In this document: positions 35,577 through 44,665 of the stretch, piece by piece
How the letters are laid out: every line of letters starts with the position of its first letter
Numbering within the stretch: position 1 is the first letter of the stretch
From: CAWGJC01 sp965276665
GTDB taxonomy: Bacteria > Pseudomonadota > Alphaproteobacteria > Acetobacterales > Acetobacteraceae
Length of the DNA: 64,000 bases
Direction of reading: 5' to 3'
Assembly (NCBI GenBank): GCA_965276665.1
Contig: OZ255620.1
Coordinates: 2,356,001 to 2,420,000, forward strand
Made by a program: the position numbers and the translations under genes
The notes under the pieces: generated by a model
What the model was told of the DNA's origin: nothing
Database searches by the model: none
The model's input: the letters and a program-made list of their open reading frames with translations, nothing else

Positions 35577-35615
35577 ATATAGCTGTACCAAGTCAAACGG
35601 TTCAGGAGCACGGAG

Positions 35616-36380
35616 ATGCTGGCGACCGGGCCGCGGCCATCCAAGGAGCTGTCGCAGAAACACGGTCTCGACCCCGGTAGGAGCGATGATCTCACGAGCT
35701 GGATCCGCGGCGCGATCCTGGATGGAACGTTCTTCCCGAACCAACATCTCGTGGAAAAAGACATGGCGGAGCGCTTAGGCACCAACCGCGCGACAATCCG
35801 GGTGTGCCTGGCGGTGCTCGAGCAGCAAGGGCTCGTCATTCGCGAACCCAACAAGGGTTTTCGTGTGCGGCTCGTCACCGCGCGCGAGGCCATCGAGATC
35901 ATGGAGACGCGATCGCGGTTGGAGTCATTGACCGCGCGGGATGCCGCGCGTCATGCGACCGGCTCGGATGTGACCCGGCTGCGCAAGCTGCAGGACAATC
36001 TGCACGCGCTACTCGCCTCGGGTGACCTGATCGGGTTTTCGACCTTGAATATCGCGCTGCACGGAATGATTGCCCGCATCTCCCGCCATGTTACGGCGGC
36101 GAAGATCCTGAACAGCCTGCATTCGCAGACTGTGGCGTTCCAGTTCCACCCCATAGCCACCTCCGGGCGCACGACCGATATCGACATCGAGCACGCGAAC
36201 CTTGTCGAGGCCATCGCGCGCGGCGATCCCGTCGAGGCTGAGACGGCGATGCAGATCCACCTGGATAATTCGGTGGAGGCGTTGCGCAGGGCGATCAAAG
36301 CTCGCCCGAGCGGGATCCAGCCAACGGTGAAGGCAAGAGCAACAAGGCCGCTCGGCCACCCAGGAAGCAGTGAGAAATGA
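35616..36380 (+). CDS. GntR-family regulator, FadR/FCD subfamily
   Basis: A 254-residue regulator. The winged helix-turn-helix (DLTSWIRGAILDGTFFPNQH, then LVEKDMAERLGTNRATIRVC, about 26-80) is followed by an all-helical FCD effector domain (AIEIMETRSRLESLTARDAA; LNIALHGMIARISRH with a potential metal-binding His; DIEHANLVEAIARGDPVEAE with the conserved H). It probably senses a carboxylate handled by the divergent CoA-transferase module and the MFS transporter it overlaps (ATGA at 36377). AGGAG at 35604 fixes the start. Confidence 0.92.
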   Translation: MLATGPRPSKELSQKHGLDPGRSDDLTSWIRGAILDGTFFPNQHLVEKDMAERLGTNRATIRVCLAVLEQQGLVIREPNKGFRVRLVTAREAIEIMETRSRLESLTARDAARHATGSDVTRLRKLQDNLHALLASGDLIGFSTLNIALHGMIARISRHVTAAKILNSLHSQTVAFQFHPIATSGRTTDIDIEHANLVEAIARGDPVEAETAMQIHLDNSVEALRRAIKARPSGIQPTVKARATRPLGHPGSSEK

Positions 36381-37735
36381 GAGCGACAGTGAACGCCGGT
36401 GCTCGGCTGGACCGCCTACCCATTTCGCGGTTCCACTGGCGGCTGCTGGCGCTGATCGGCTCCGGCATTCTGCTCGACACTTTCGACATCAATCTTGCCA
36501 GCGGTGTCCTCGGTGCGCTGGTCAAGACGGGCTGGTCGGACCTTAACCACAACGCGATGTTCATCTCGGCCACATTCGCGGGCATGATGCTTGGCGCGTG
36601 GTTGGCTGGGCTGCTCGGCGATCGGTACGGGCGGCGGTTTAGCTACCAATTCAATCTTTTGCTGTTCGGCATTGCCTCGCTCGCCTGCGCTGTTGCGCCA
36701 AGCATAAATTCGCTGATCGCCGCGCGCTTCGTAGCAGGGCTCGGCCTTGGCGCGGAAGTTGTAGTCGGATACGCGACGTTCACGGAGTTCATTCCCCCGG
36801 ACAGCCGCGGACGCTGGGCCGGCGCTTTGGGTGCAATCGGCAGTTCCGCGCTTTTCCTCTCCTCGGTGATGGCTCTGTTCGTCATTCCCAATTTTGGCTG
36901 GCGCTGGATGTTCGTGCCGGTGGGCCTGGGCTCGATCGTCATCTGGTATCTGCGGAAGGCGATGCCGGAGTCGCCGCGATGGCTGGAGGCGGTGGGGCGC
37001 CTCGAGGAGGCCGACGCCGTATTGAACCGGATCGAGGCCGAGGTGGCACGCACCGGCCCGCTGCCCCCGGTGATCGTCACGGGGCCGTCCACGACCATTC
37101 CGCGTTCAGTCGGTTCCCTGTTCCGCGGCGAGCTCCTGAAGCGCACCATTGTCGGTAGCGTCATGATGATCGGCTTGAATACCGTCATCTACGGTTTCAT
37201 CACATGGCTGCCGAGCTTCCTGGTCCATCAGGGCGTGGGCATCAACCAGTCGTTGGTCGCCAACGTGCTGATGACGTTCGGTGGTCCCGTCGGGACTTTG
37301 ATCGGGCTATACTTGTCGGACAAATGGGGTCGCAAGCCGACGCTGATCGCGTTCTCGATCGCCGCAGGCCTTCTGGCAACGGCATATGCCGGGTCGAAGG
37401 ATCCGCCTCTGCTGACCTTCCTGAGTTTCGCCCTGGTCGCCGCGATCTACGTGGACGTCGTCATCACCTGGTCCTTGTATGTGCCCGAGCTGTTCCCGAC
37501 TGACCTGCGGCTTCGCGGTGCCGGGTTCTGCAACACGATCGGCCGGTTCGCGACCATCCTCACCCCTTATCTGGCTGTGACCATCTTCAGCCGCTCGGGG
37601 CTCGTTGGCGTGATGGCCCTCTTAGTGGGAACCCAGGTCGTCCAAGTTCTGGTCCTAGCGACACTTGGCATCGAGACACGCAAAAAACCATTGGAGGTTC
37701 TGGCGCCCGAATCGCTCGAAGCAGGAGTTCTGTAA
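36377..37735 (+). CDS. MFS transporter (sugar-porter/aromatic-acid-type)
   Basis: A 452-residue major-facilitator protein with about twelve membrane segments. It has FDINLASGVLGALVKTGW after helix 1, LLGDRYGRRFSY (motif A), AMPESPRWLEA before the central loop, LSDKWGRKP (second motif A) and VPELFPTDLRLRGAG near helix 10, features shared by sugar-porter-like and aromatic-acid:H+ symporters. Being cotranscribed with the GntR gene and divergent from CoA-transferases, it probably imports the acid activated by them. It is the end of the rightward unit. Confidence 0.9.
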   Translation: MRATVNAGARLDRLPISRFHWRLLALIGSGILLDTFDINLASGVLGALVKTGWSDLNHNAMFISATFAGMMLGAWLAGLLGDRYGRRFSYQFNLLLFGIASLACAVAPSINSLIAARFVAGLGLGAEVVVGYATFTEFIPPDSRGRWAGALGAIGSSALFLSSVMALFVIPNFGWRWMFVPVGLGSIVIWYLRKAMPESPRWLEAVGRLEEADAVLNRIEAEVARTGPLPPVIVTGPSTTIPRSVGSLFRGELLKRTIVGSVMMIGLNTVIYGFITWLPSFLVHQGVGINQSLVANVLMTFGGPVGTLIGLYLSDKWGRKPTLIAFSIAAGLLATAYAGSKDPPLLTFLSFALVAAIYVDVVITWSLYVPELFPTDLRLRGAGFCNTIGRFATILTPYLAVTIFSRSGLVGVMALLVGTQVVQVLVLATLGIETRKKPLEVLAPESLEAGVL

Positions 37736-37824
37736 AGCGCGTTCTCTCGACAACGATGCTAGCCGCGAGCCACGCCGGGCCGTGCTTTCGGTCCGTGGTC
37801 TGCCGAATGAGTGTATTTCATTTA

Positions 37825-37862
37825 AGTCGGCGCCGAACTCCACCGAAGGTGAAATGCTCTAG
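37825..37862. repeat. Half copy of family-B repeat
   Basis: AAGTCGGCGCCGAACTCCACC and the following CGAAGGTGAAATGCTCTAG match one arm of the family-B palindrome. Its terminal CTAG is shared with the start of the family-A repeat at 37859, so one element appears to have inserted at the end of the other. Confidence 0.65.
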
Positions 37863-37966
37863 AGCATGTTCCGTTCGCATTCGCTCACGGCACAGGCTCT
37901 AGCTCTCTGTTTCGGCGAGCATCTTTATCCGCTCGAACGAGTCCGTTCGAACGGATGATGCTCTAG
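37859..37966. repeat. Palindromic CTAG-ended repeat, family A copy 2 (108 bp)
   Basis: It starts CTAGAGCATGTTCCG and ends GGATGATGCTCTAG. The reverse complement aligns along its whole length with 8747-8854. The right CTAG gives the TAG stop of the barrel-protein gene ending at 37963. It stands between the convergent MFS gene and that operon. Confidence 0.75.
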
Positions 37967-39651
37967 TGCTGGGTTCCACCCGTCCACATTTCCGCCACAG
38001 CGGCCGCCAGATGTCCGGTCAGGTCGGCGTGCAGGGACCGCAGGCGGTTGGTGTCGAGCATCCAGTACACGAGGTAGAAATGCTGTGTTCCCTCCAGCAT
38101 CGCTTCGAGTCTGGACCGGTAGGCAGCCAACGCATCCACTTCCGCCCGGGCCGCTTCGGCACTGGCCGCATCATGGCGGTCCAGATGCAGTCGCACGCTG
38201 AAGCAGGCGCGCGCGCACGCTCGAAATCCCTCCACATACGCGACCCACAGCGACGCCGTGTCCTGCAGTTGCCGGCGCCCCGGTTCCGCCATGGCCGCAC
38301 CGGCTTCCGCCAGCGTGTCGGCCAGCCGGGTCGCCAGCGCGAGGGCCTCGTCCTTCTCGGCGAAGATCTGCGGCAGCTTCGCCTCGTCGAGGTCCAGGGC
38401 ACCCGCCGCCGCCGGCTCCCAGTCCGCCAGCCCATGCACCTCGACCAGCATCATGTACGCTTTCTGCAACGTGTCCGGGAACATGCAATCCTCATGGAAC
38501 ACGTGGCGCAGGACGAAGATCGTCTTTGCCATCACCTCCCATGATCCTAGCAGCACGTCGCGGATCGCGGCGGTGACCGAAGGCTCGACCGCGAACCGCG
38601 CCTCGTCCAGGCCGCCACCCAGGGCCGTCGCGACGGGGTTTTGCAATTGCGCCTCGATCAGCCCGGCCGCGGACGTGTCGGCGCCTCCGGCCAGGCGGGC
38701 GAAACCGGTGAGGTTCGCGAGGTTGAGCGTGTCGAACACGCTGCCGTCGGAGATCACCTCCCAGTCGGTCCGCGCCACCACGCCCGCGACGCTGTTCGTG
38801 CGGCAATGGGCGAACCGGGCCGTCAGATCGTCCAGAACGATGCAGGGAAAGACGCCTAGTCCGAAGAACTGCCCCCAGGTGTCGAACTCGACCCATTGCG
38901 GATGCCGGCCCACGTTGCCGATCCGCGGGTTGTCGGGAAAAGTGGGGTAGTAGTCGTGCGGCGTGTTCTTGAGCGAGATGACCACTCTGTCCGACACGCG
39001 CCCGGCGGCCTGCAATACCGCGCCCTGGTTGCCGCGCGTGTAGCTGAAGTCGCGCACGGCGAGCGACCGGCCCCGCGCGTCGAGCGGGCGGAACATCGCC
39101 CCGATCAGGCTCTCGTACCAATCGACCCGATCCGTGGCCGCGCATCGCGCGCAGCGGCATTCGTTGGCGCTGATCGTCACCCGCGTCTCGCGCGTGGCCG
39201 GGCTGACGATGATCCCGGCGATGTCTGGCAGGGCGTCTATCAGCTCCTCGAGCTTCGCCTCGAGGAACTCCCACCAGAACGGGTGAGACGGACAGATCGC
39301 CCCGTCGATCGATAGATCCGGCCGTTTGACGAGGAGGCTGTCGTGGAACGAGATCTCCTTGACCTCGAGATAGACCGCGATCCCGAGACTGCCGGCGTAG
39401 CGGAGGATCTGGCGGAAATACTGCCGGTTGTTGTCGATGTTGTGGTAGCGGACCGGCCAGCGCGCCCAGATCTCCGCCACGTCGAAGTAGCGTTGCGGAA
39501 AGACCAGCATGTCCAGCATGTCGTTGCGATGGAACATGATGGCGTTCAGGCCCTGCTCGGCGGCCGTGTCGAGGCTGCGCTTGACCCAGCGCCAGCTCCA
39601 CATGCGGTCGCCATGCATTTCGACGCCGCGGATGGCGAATGCTTCTGTCAT
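37963..39651 (-). CDS. Putative glycosidase-like barrel protein, paralogue 1 of 4
   Basis: 562 residues, cytoplasmic (no signal peptide). Shared family features: RGVEMHG at the start, MFHRNDM (about 39-45), VYLEVKEISFHDS, CPSHPFWWEFLEAK, the Cys triad ECRCARC (about 170-176), LAVRDFSY, the hallmark TPHDYYPTFPDNPRIG, then QWVEFDTWGQFFGLGVFP and DTLNLAN. The layout (barrel strands, then a helical C-terminal half) distantly recalls GH67/GH20-type glycosidases, where conserved Glu/Asp act in catalysis. That link is inference; I know no named family. Start ATG 39651 overlaps paralogue 2 by 4 bp. The stop lies in a repeat. It is nearest to paralogue 4 among its siblings. Confidence 0.7.
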   Translation of the reverse strand: MTEAFAIRGVEMHGDRMWSWRWVKRSLDTAAEQGLNAIMFHRNDMLDMLVFPQRYFDVAEIWARWPVRYHNIDNNRQYFRQILRYAGSLGIAVYLEVKEISFHDSLLVKRPDLSIDGAICPSHPFWWEFLEAKLEELIDALPDIAGIIVSPATRETRVTISANECRCARCAATDRVDWYESLIGAMFRPLDARGRSLAVRDFSYTRGNQGAVLQAAGRVSDRVVISLKNTPHDYYPTFPDNPRIGNVGRHPQWVEFDTWGQFFGLGVFPCIVLDDLTARFAHCRTNSVAGVVARTDWEVISDGSVFDTLNLANLTGFARLAGGADTSAAGLIEAQLQNPVATALGGGLDEARFAVEPSVTAAIRDVLLGSWEVMAKTIFVLRHVFHEDCMFPDTLQKAYMMLVEVHGLADWEPAAAGALDLDEAKLPQIFAEKDEALALATRLADTLAEAGAAMAEPGRRQLQDTASLWVAYVEGFRACARACFSVRLHLDRHDAASAEAARAEVDALAAYRSRLEAMLEGTQHFYLVYWMLDTNRLRSLHADLTGHLAAAVAEMWTGGTQH

Positions 39652-41339
39652 CGAGCGGACCCCTTTGCATCCGACCGGGCCAGGGTATCCAACAGGGCCT
39701 GCGCATCTGACAGCGCCATGCGGCCTTCGCGCGCGATGTCGGTCAGTCGGCGGTGGTCCATCAGCATAACGATCTGATGCGGCACCGGGGCCTCGTCGTC
39801 GAGCGAGCGGAGCGAAGCCGCCAAGGCGTCGAGCCGGTCGAGCGCCGCAGCGAACTGCGCTAGCTCCTGCGGGCCCGGGCCCGCATCCGCGCGCGTGCGC
39901 GGGTCGGCCCAGCGTGCCAGCGCGCAGATTTCGGCGGCGATCACAAAGCCTTCGACGTAGGTTTCGGTGCGATCGAACGCTTCCACCAGACGCCGGTGCA
40001 ACGGGAGAGGGATCAGCGGATCGCCGTAGCGCGCCTGCGCCGCGAGGGCGCGCGCCGACGCAAGCGCCCGCTGCTTGTCGGCGATCAATCGGATCACGCG
40101 CTCGCGTGTCATCGTCAGGCCCGCCTCCTTCGACGGGTCCCAGGTGTGCAGCGCGTCGCGCACCTCCATGCCCCACCAGGCCCGGCGCAGGCTGCGCGGA
40201 TACATGCTGTTGTCGGCGAAGACGAAATCGTCGAGGTAGAGCGCGCCGCGGATCACTTCCCAGGTGGGCCCGAGCAGACGGGCCAGCGCGGGTGCGGCCG
40301 CCGGCGTGTAGCCCTGGTCGTCCAGCCACATCCGGCACACGGCTTCGACGTCGATGTCGGCGCCGTCGCCCGGATCCTTGGCGACGGCGGCCCCCGCGAT
40401 CGTGTTGATGGCGTTCAGGGTGTCCAAGCACCAGTAGTCGTTGATCCGCTCCCACTCGACGCGAAAGCTGACGCCCTCGGCGCCGTGCGCCTGGGCGTGC
40501 GCCAGCCGGGCCTTGATGTCGTCGAGCATGAGGCAGGGAAACACGCCCCAGCCGTAGAACTGCCCCATCGTGTCGTATTCGATCCATTGCGGCCGCTGCA
40601 GCCGGCCGATCGCCGGGTTGTCGGGGAAGGTCGGATAGAAGTCGTGCGGTGTCGCCTTCACGCAGAACACGACGTCCGCCGGCGCGCGGGCGACGGCCGC
40701 GATCAGCGGCTCGTGGTCGACCGGCTTGTAGGCGAAGTCGCGCACCGCGAGGCGCTTGCCGTGGCGCTGCGTCGCGCGGTGCAGTGCCTGGATGATACCG
40801 TCATACCAATCCTCCAGCGGCGTGCGGGCGCACTGCTCGCAGCTGCACTTGTTCTGCGAGCGCGACGCCTTACCCTCGGTCGATCCGGCGCTGCTGAGCA
40901 TTCCCGCGATGCCCGGGAAGTCGGCGAAGAATTCGTCGGTCTTGCGCTCGATGAACTCGGCCCAGAACGGCTCGCTCGGGCACACGACGCCGCCCTTCAG
41001 CAGCTCCGGCCGCAGCTCCAGGATCTCGTCGGGAAAACCGATCTCCTTCACCTCGACATACAGCGCGACTCCGGCCTTTGCCGCGAGGTTGCAGACATGG
41101 GTTAGGTACACGCGGTTGTTCTCGATCGCGTTCTCCCCTCGCCGCGTGGGCGCGCTGCGCCACAGGCCGTACGGATCGAGGTAGGAGCGGGGATAGGTGA
41201 CCATCTGCACCAAGTCGGTCTCGTGCAGCACCAGCGCGTTCAAGCCGTGCGCGCGGATGAAGTCGAGCGCGCGGAGAATGGAGGCGCGCTGCCAGATGTG
41301 TCGCCCGTGCAGTTCGAGCGCGCGAACGGCGAAGCTCAT
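39648..41339 (-). CDS. Putative glycosidase-like barrel protein, paralogue 2 of 4
   Basis: 563 residues. It shares RALELHG, VLHETDL, ALYVEVKEIGFPDEI, VCPSEPFWAEFIERK, the Cys triad KCSCEQC, LAVRDFAYKP, ATPHDFYPTFPDNPAIG, QWIEYDTMGQFYGWGVFPC and the ending of the barrel WERINDYWCLDTLNAINT. The C-terminal third is helical with PQELAQFAAALDRLDALAAS. The GEN-x-I-x-NNRVY segment (about 69-78) is shared only with paralogue 3, so 2 and 3 form one subgroup. It overlaps both neighbours by 4 bp in a tight operon. Function is inferred to be breakdown of the ligand imported by the linked ABC system. Confidence 0.7.
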   Translation of the reverse strand: MSFAVRALELHGRHIWQRASILRALDFIRAHGLNALVLHETDLVQMVTYPRSYLDPYGLWRSAPTRRGENAIENNRVYLTHVCNLAAKAGVALYVEVKEIGFPDEILELRPELLKGGVVCPSEPFWAEFIERKTDEFFADFPGIAGMLSSAGSTEGKASRSQNKCSCEQCARTPLEDWYDGIIQALHRATQRHGKRLAVRDFAYKPVDHEPLIAAVARAPADVVFCVKATPHDFYPTFPDNPAIGRLQRPQWIEYDTMGQFYGWGVFPCLMLDDIKARLAHAQAHGAEGVSFRVEWERINDYWCLDTLNAINTIAGAAVAKDPGDGADIDVEAVCRMWLDDQGYTPAAAPALARLLGPTWEVIRGALYLDDFVFADNSMYPRSLRRAWWGMEVRDALHTWDPSKEAGLTMTRERVIRLIADKQRALASARALAAQARYGDPLIPLPLHRRLVEAFDRTETYVEGFVIAAEICALARWADPRTRADAGPGPQELAQFAAALDRLDALAASLRSLDDEAPVPHQIVMLMDHRRLTDIAREGRMALSDAQALLDTLARSDAKGSAR

Positions 41340-42961
41340 GCCGTGGCCGCCGCGCCGAGAATGGCCTCCGCCCCGGCCACGATGTCGGCGACACGAAGAT
41401 GGTCGAGCTGCATGACGAGCTGATGGGGCAGGTCCGGGTTCTGCGCCAGCGGCCGGATGCGGTCGCCGTAGGCCTCGAGCCGCCGCACGGCGTCGGTGAA
41501 CAGCGCGCGGTCGGATGCATCGGGGCTTCGCTCATGCCAGCGGGCGCGCAGGCAGACCTCGGCGCAGAGCGCCATGCCCTCGGCGTAGAGCGGCAGCCAT
41601 CGGATCGACTTGCGAAGGTCTGCGCGAAGTTCCTCGGGCACGGCGCGGTCCGGGCCGTCGAGCTCCTGCAGGAGGCGCTCGGCCTGTTCGCGCGCCGCCT
41701 GCTTCTCGGCCAGCAGTTCGGCAATGCGGGTCGCGTCCAGATCCAGCCGGTCGCGGTACTCGGGCGCCCAGTCGGCAAGGCTGTGCTTCACCTCCATCGT
41801 CCACCACGCGCGGCCGATGCTGCGGGGGAACATGCTGCAGTCGGAGAACAGGAAGTCGTCGATGTACATCGCGCCGCGGATCACGGGCCAGGTCTGCTCC
41901 ATGATGCGCAGGAGCCATGGCGCGGCGCCTTGCGGCCGGCCGGCCGATACGAGCCACGCCGCGACGATCTGCTCGTTGGTCGCGGCCGGGTCGCGAGCGA
42001 GCCGGGCGGCGGCGGCGGTGTTGAGCGCGTTGAACGTCTCCAGCGACCATATGTCGTTGATCCGTTCCCACTCGGCGCGGAACAGGCCGCCCTCGGCACC
42101 GGCGGCGGCGGCGTGGTCGAGCCGGGCGCGGATATCGTCGGCCATGAAGCACGGCACGACGCCCCAGCCGAAGAACTGGCCCATCGTGTCGTATTCGATC
42201 CATTGCGGACGGTCGAGGCGGCCGAAGGCGGGGTTGTCGGGAAAGGTCGGATAGAAGTCGTGCGGCGTCGCCTTGATGCAGAAGATCACGTCGCGCTCCT
42301 GCCGCCCCACCGCCTCGATCAGCGGCGCATGGTCGGCGGGCTTGTAGGCGAAGTCCCGCACCGCCAGCCGCTTCCCGGCGGCGGCCAGGGGCTCGTGCAT
42401 GGCGCGGATCACGCCGTCGTACCAGTCGGCCAGCGGGGTCGCGGCACAGACTGGGCAGCGGCACTTGTTCTGCGCCCGCGAGGCCCGGCCCTCCGGCGAT
42501 CCGGGGCTCAGGATGACGCCCGACAATAGCGGGAAATCCGCGACCAGCTCGCTCGTCTTGGCGTGGATGAAGTCGCGCCACAGCAGCTCCGACGGGCAGA
42601 CGATGCCGTTCTTGACGAGGTGCGGATGCGCCTCCAGCACTTCGTCGGGGAAGGCGAGTTCCTTCACTTCCAGCCACAATTCGATCCCGCGCGAGCAGGC
42701 CAGTTCGAGCAGGCTTGCGAAGTAGACGCGATTGTTCTGCAGCGCGTTCTCGCCGCGCCGCGCCGGGGCGCTCTTCCACTGCGCGTAGGGATCGAACCAG
42801 GAGCGGGGAAAGACGATCTGGTGCATCAAGTCGCCCTCGTGCAGCACCAGCGCCGTCATGCCGTGCGCCTCGATGAAGTCCAGCGCCTCGATCACATGCC
42901 GGCGTTCCCACATGCGGTGCCCGTGCATCTCGAAGCCGCGAAAGCTGTATGTCATCGTCAA
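41336..42961 (-). CDS. Putative glycosidase-like barrel protein, paralogue 3 of 4
   Basis: 541 residues. Core motifs: RGFEMHGHRMW, VLHEGDL, LWLEVKELAFPDEV, VCPSELLWRDFIHAK, Cys triad KCRCPVC, LAVRDFAYKPADH, ATPHDFYPTFPDNPAFG, QWIEYDTMGQFFGWGVVPC and WERINDIWSLETFNALNT. It is close to paralogue 2 but lacks its C-terminal tail extension. The ATG at 42961 lies 4 bp after the permease stop; an in-frame ATG six bases further in is an alternative. It sits between the permease and paralogue 2, so transport and processing genes are interleaved. Confidence 0.7.
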   Translation of the reverse strand: MTMTYSFRGFEMHGHRMWERRHVIEALDFIEAHGMTALVLHEGDLMHQIVFPRSWFDPYAQWKSAPARRGENALQNNRVYFASLLELACSRGIELWLEVKELAFPDEVLEAHPHLVKNGIVCPSELLWRDFIHAKTSELVADFPLLSGVILSPGSPEGRASRAQNKCRCPVCAATPLADWYDGVIRAMHEPLAAAGKRLAVRDFAYKPADHAPLIEAVGRQERDVIFCIKATPHDFYPTFPDNPAFGRLDRPQWIEYDTMGQFFGWGVVPCFMADDIRARLDHAAAAGAEGGLFRAEWERINDIWSLETFNALNTAAAARLARDPAATNEQIVAAWLVSAGRPQGAAPWLLRIMEQTWPVIRGAMYIDDFLFSDCSMFPRSIGRAWWTMEVKHSLADWAPEYRDRLDLDATRIAELLAEKQAAREQAERLLQELDGPDRAVPEELRADLRKSIRWLPLYAEGMALCAEVCLRARWHERSPDASDRALFTDAVRRLEAYGDRIRPLAQNPDLPHQLVMQLDHLRVADIVAGAEAILGAAATA

Positions 42962-42965
42962 TGGT

Positions 42966-43793
42966 TCACTTGATGGCGCCGGCGGTCAGGCCGCGCAGCA
43001 GGAAGCGGTTGAGCGTGAAGGCCAGCAGCACGACCGGCAGGATCGTCATCACGGCACCGGCCGCGATGATCCCCCAAACCACCTGCTCGTCGCTGGTGGC
43101 GTAGCTCATCATTCCGACAGGCGCCGTGACCGCGTTGAAGTTGGTCAGCACCAGCGGCACCAGGAACGCGTTCCAGATGTCGATGAAGCACAGCAACGAA
43201 ACGGCGGCGAGGCCCGGTGCCGCGAGCGGGGCCACGATGCGGAAGAAGCACTGCACGACGCTGCAACCATCCAGCATCGCCGCCTCGATCAGCTCGCCCG
43301 GCAGGGTGCGGAAGAAGCTGCGCATGATCCACACGACCAGCGGCAGGCGTGCCGCGATCTCGAACAGGATGAGCGTGCCGACCTGGTCCATCATCCCCAA
43401 GATGCGGACGACGAAGAAGATCGGGATGATCGTGGTGACCGGCGGGAAGGTGCGGGGCAGCAGCACGAGGAAGAAGGCCGCGCCGCGGCCACGGAACGGC
43501 AGATGCGCGAACACGAACGCCATCAGCGAGCCGAGCAGCACCGCGCCGATCGTGCCGCCGCCCGAGACGACGAGGCTGTTGCGGTAGTAGCGCGGAAAGT
43601 CCCCGTCCTGCAGCAGCTGCGCGTAATGGTCGAAGACTGGCCGGAACCACAGCACCGGCGGCTGCGCCAGCAACAGGTCGTCCGGCTTGAGCGAGGTCAG
43701 CACGAGATAGACGAGCGGCAGCAGCGTGAAGGCCAGCACGGCCAGCACCGCGAGCGCGGCCGCGAAGCGGCGGGTCCAGCGATTCCGGGTCAT
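42966..43793 (-). CDS. Carbohydrate ABC transporter permease, MalG type (CUT1)
   Basis: A 275-residue permease with six hydrophobic segments. The cytoplasmic EAA loop reads ELIEAAMLDGCSVVQCFFRI, and the ending NRFLLRGLTAGAIK is the typical MalG/UgpE-type C-terminus. ATG 43793 overlaps the MalF-type stop by 4 bp. It forms the channel with the permease at 43790-44665. No ATPase gene is present in the operon, so a multitask ATPase of the MsmK/UgpC kind encoded elsewhere must energise it. Confidence 0.92.
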   Translation of the reverse strand: MTRNRWTRRFAAALAVLAVLAFTLLPLVYLVLTSLKPDDLLLAQPPVLWFRPVFDHYAQLLQDGDFPRYYRNSLVVSGGGTIGAVLLGSLMAFVFAHLPFRGRGAAFFLVLLPRTFPPVTTIIPIFFVVRILGMMDQVGTLILFEIAARLPLVVWIMRSFFRTLPGELIEAAMLDGCSVVQCFFRIVAPLAAPGLAAVSLLCFIDIWNAFLVPLVLTNFNAVTAPVGMMSYATSDEQVVWGIIAAGAVMTILPVVLLAFTLNRFLLRGLTAGAIK

Positions 43794-44665
43794 GCGGCAT
43801 GCGGCGACAGGCGGAGATAGGCGCAGTACAGCGTCACCAGCACGCCCACCGACACCACCACCATGGCGCCCGCGTAGCCCATGTCGAAGAAGGTGAAGGC
43901 GGTCTTGTAGATGTGCAGGCTGAGCGTGTCGGTGCTGTCGCCGGGACCGCCGCCGGTCATGACATAGGGTTCGGCGAAGATCTCGAACGCCTCCATGGCG
44001 CGCAGCACGGCGGCGACCGCGAGCGTGTCGCGAATGGCGGGAACGACGATCCGCCACAGCGCCTGCAGCCCGCTCGCGCCGTCCACTTGGGCGGCTTCCG
44101 TTAGTTCCTGCGGAACGCCCTGCAGTCCGGCGAGGCAAAGCAGCACCATGAACGGCGTCCAGTGCCACACATCGGCGACGAGCACCGAGACGGGCGCGAC
44201 CATGGGGCTCGTCAGCCAGCCGACCGGCCCGAGGCCCAGCGGCGCCAGCATCGCGTTGAGCGGCCCGATCGACGCGTGGAACAGGATGTACCAGATCATG
44301 CCGACCACGGCCGGCGTCACGACCATCGGCACCATCACGATCGTCCGCAGCGTGCGGCGCAGCGCCATCGGCCGGTTCAGCAGCAACGCGGTCGCGAGCC
44401 CCAGCCCGACCTCGATTGCCGTCGCCACGACCATGAAGGCCAGCGTTCGCCCGAGCGACCACAGGAACCCGCCATCCGCCGCCAGGGCCGCGTAGTTCTG
44501 CAGCCCGTTCGGCTGCGGCCAGCCGCCCTGCTGCAGGTTCCACTTGGTGAAGCTGAGATAGATCGTGAACAGGGCCGGCAGCAGCCGGACGAGGATCAGG
44601 TAGCCGAGACCCGGCAGCAAGAAACATAGCAGCACCGGGATGCGGTGCCGGGCGAGCGCGTTCAA
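43790..44665 (-). CDS. Carbohydrate ABC transporter permease, MalF type (CUT1)
   Basis: A 291-residue permease with six membrane segments: IPVLLCFLLPGLGYLILVRL as helix 1, TIYLSFTKWNL after it, and the EAA loop ELTEAAQVDGASGLQALWRI that contacts an ATPase. This is the upstream half of the CUT1 channel. Start ATG 44665 overlaps the stop of paralogue 4 by 4 bp. Such systems import oligosaccharides, glycerophosphodiesters or sugar acids; the ligand here is not known. Confidence 0.92.
   Translation of the reverse strand: MNALARHRIPVLLCFLLPGLGYLILVRLLPALFTIYLSFTKWNLQQGGWPQPNGLQNYAALAADGGFLWSLGRTLAFMVVATAIEVGLGLATALLLNRPMALRRTLRTIVMVPMVVTPAVVGMIWYILFHASIGPLNAMLAPLGLGPVGWLTSPMVAPVSVLVADVWHWTPFMVLLCLAGLQGVPQELTEAAQVDGASGLQALWRIVVPAIRDTLAVAAVLRAMEAFEIFAEPYVMTGGGPGDSTDTLSLHIYKTAFTFFDMGYAGAMVVVSVGVLVTLYCAYLRLSPHAA

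Noticed and set aside
39652..40587. Upstream extension of barrel paralogue 1 to 40587
   Set aside because: The extra sequence is antifamily low-complexity Arg/Gly text overlapping paralogue 2; family motifs begin at ATG 39651.
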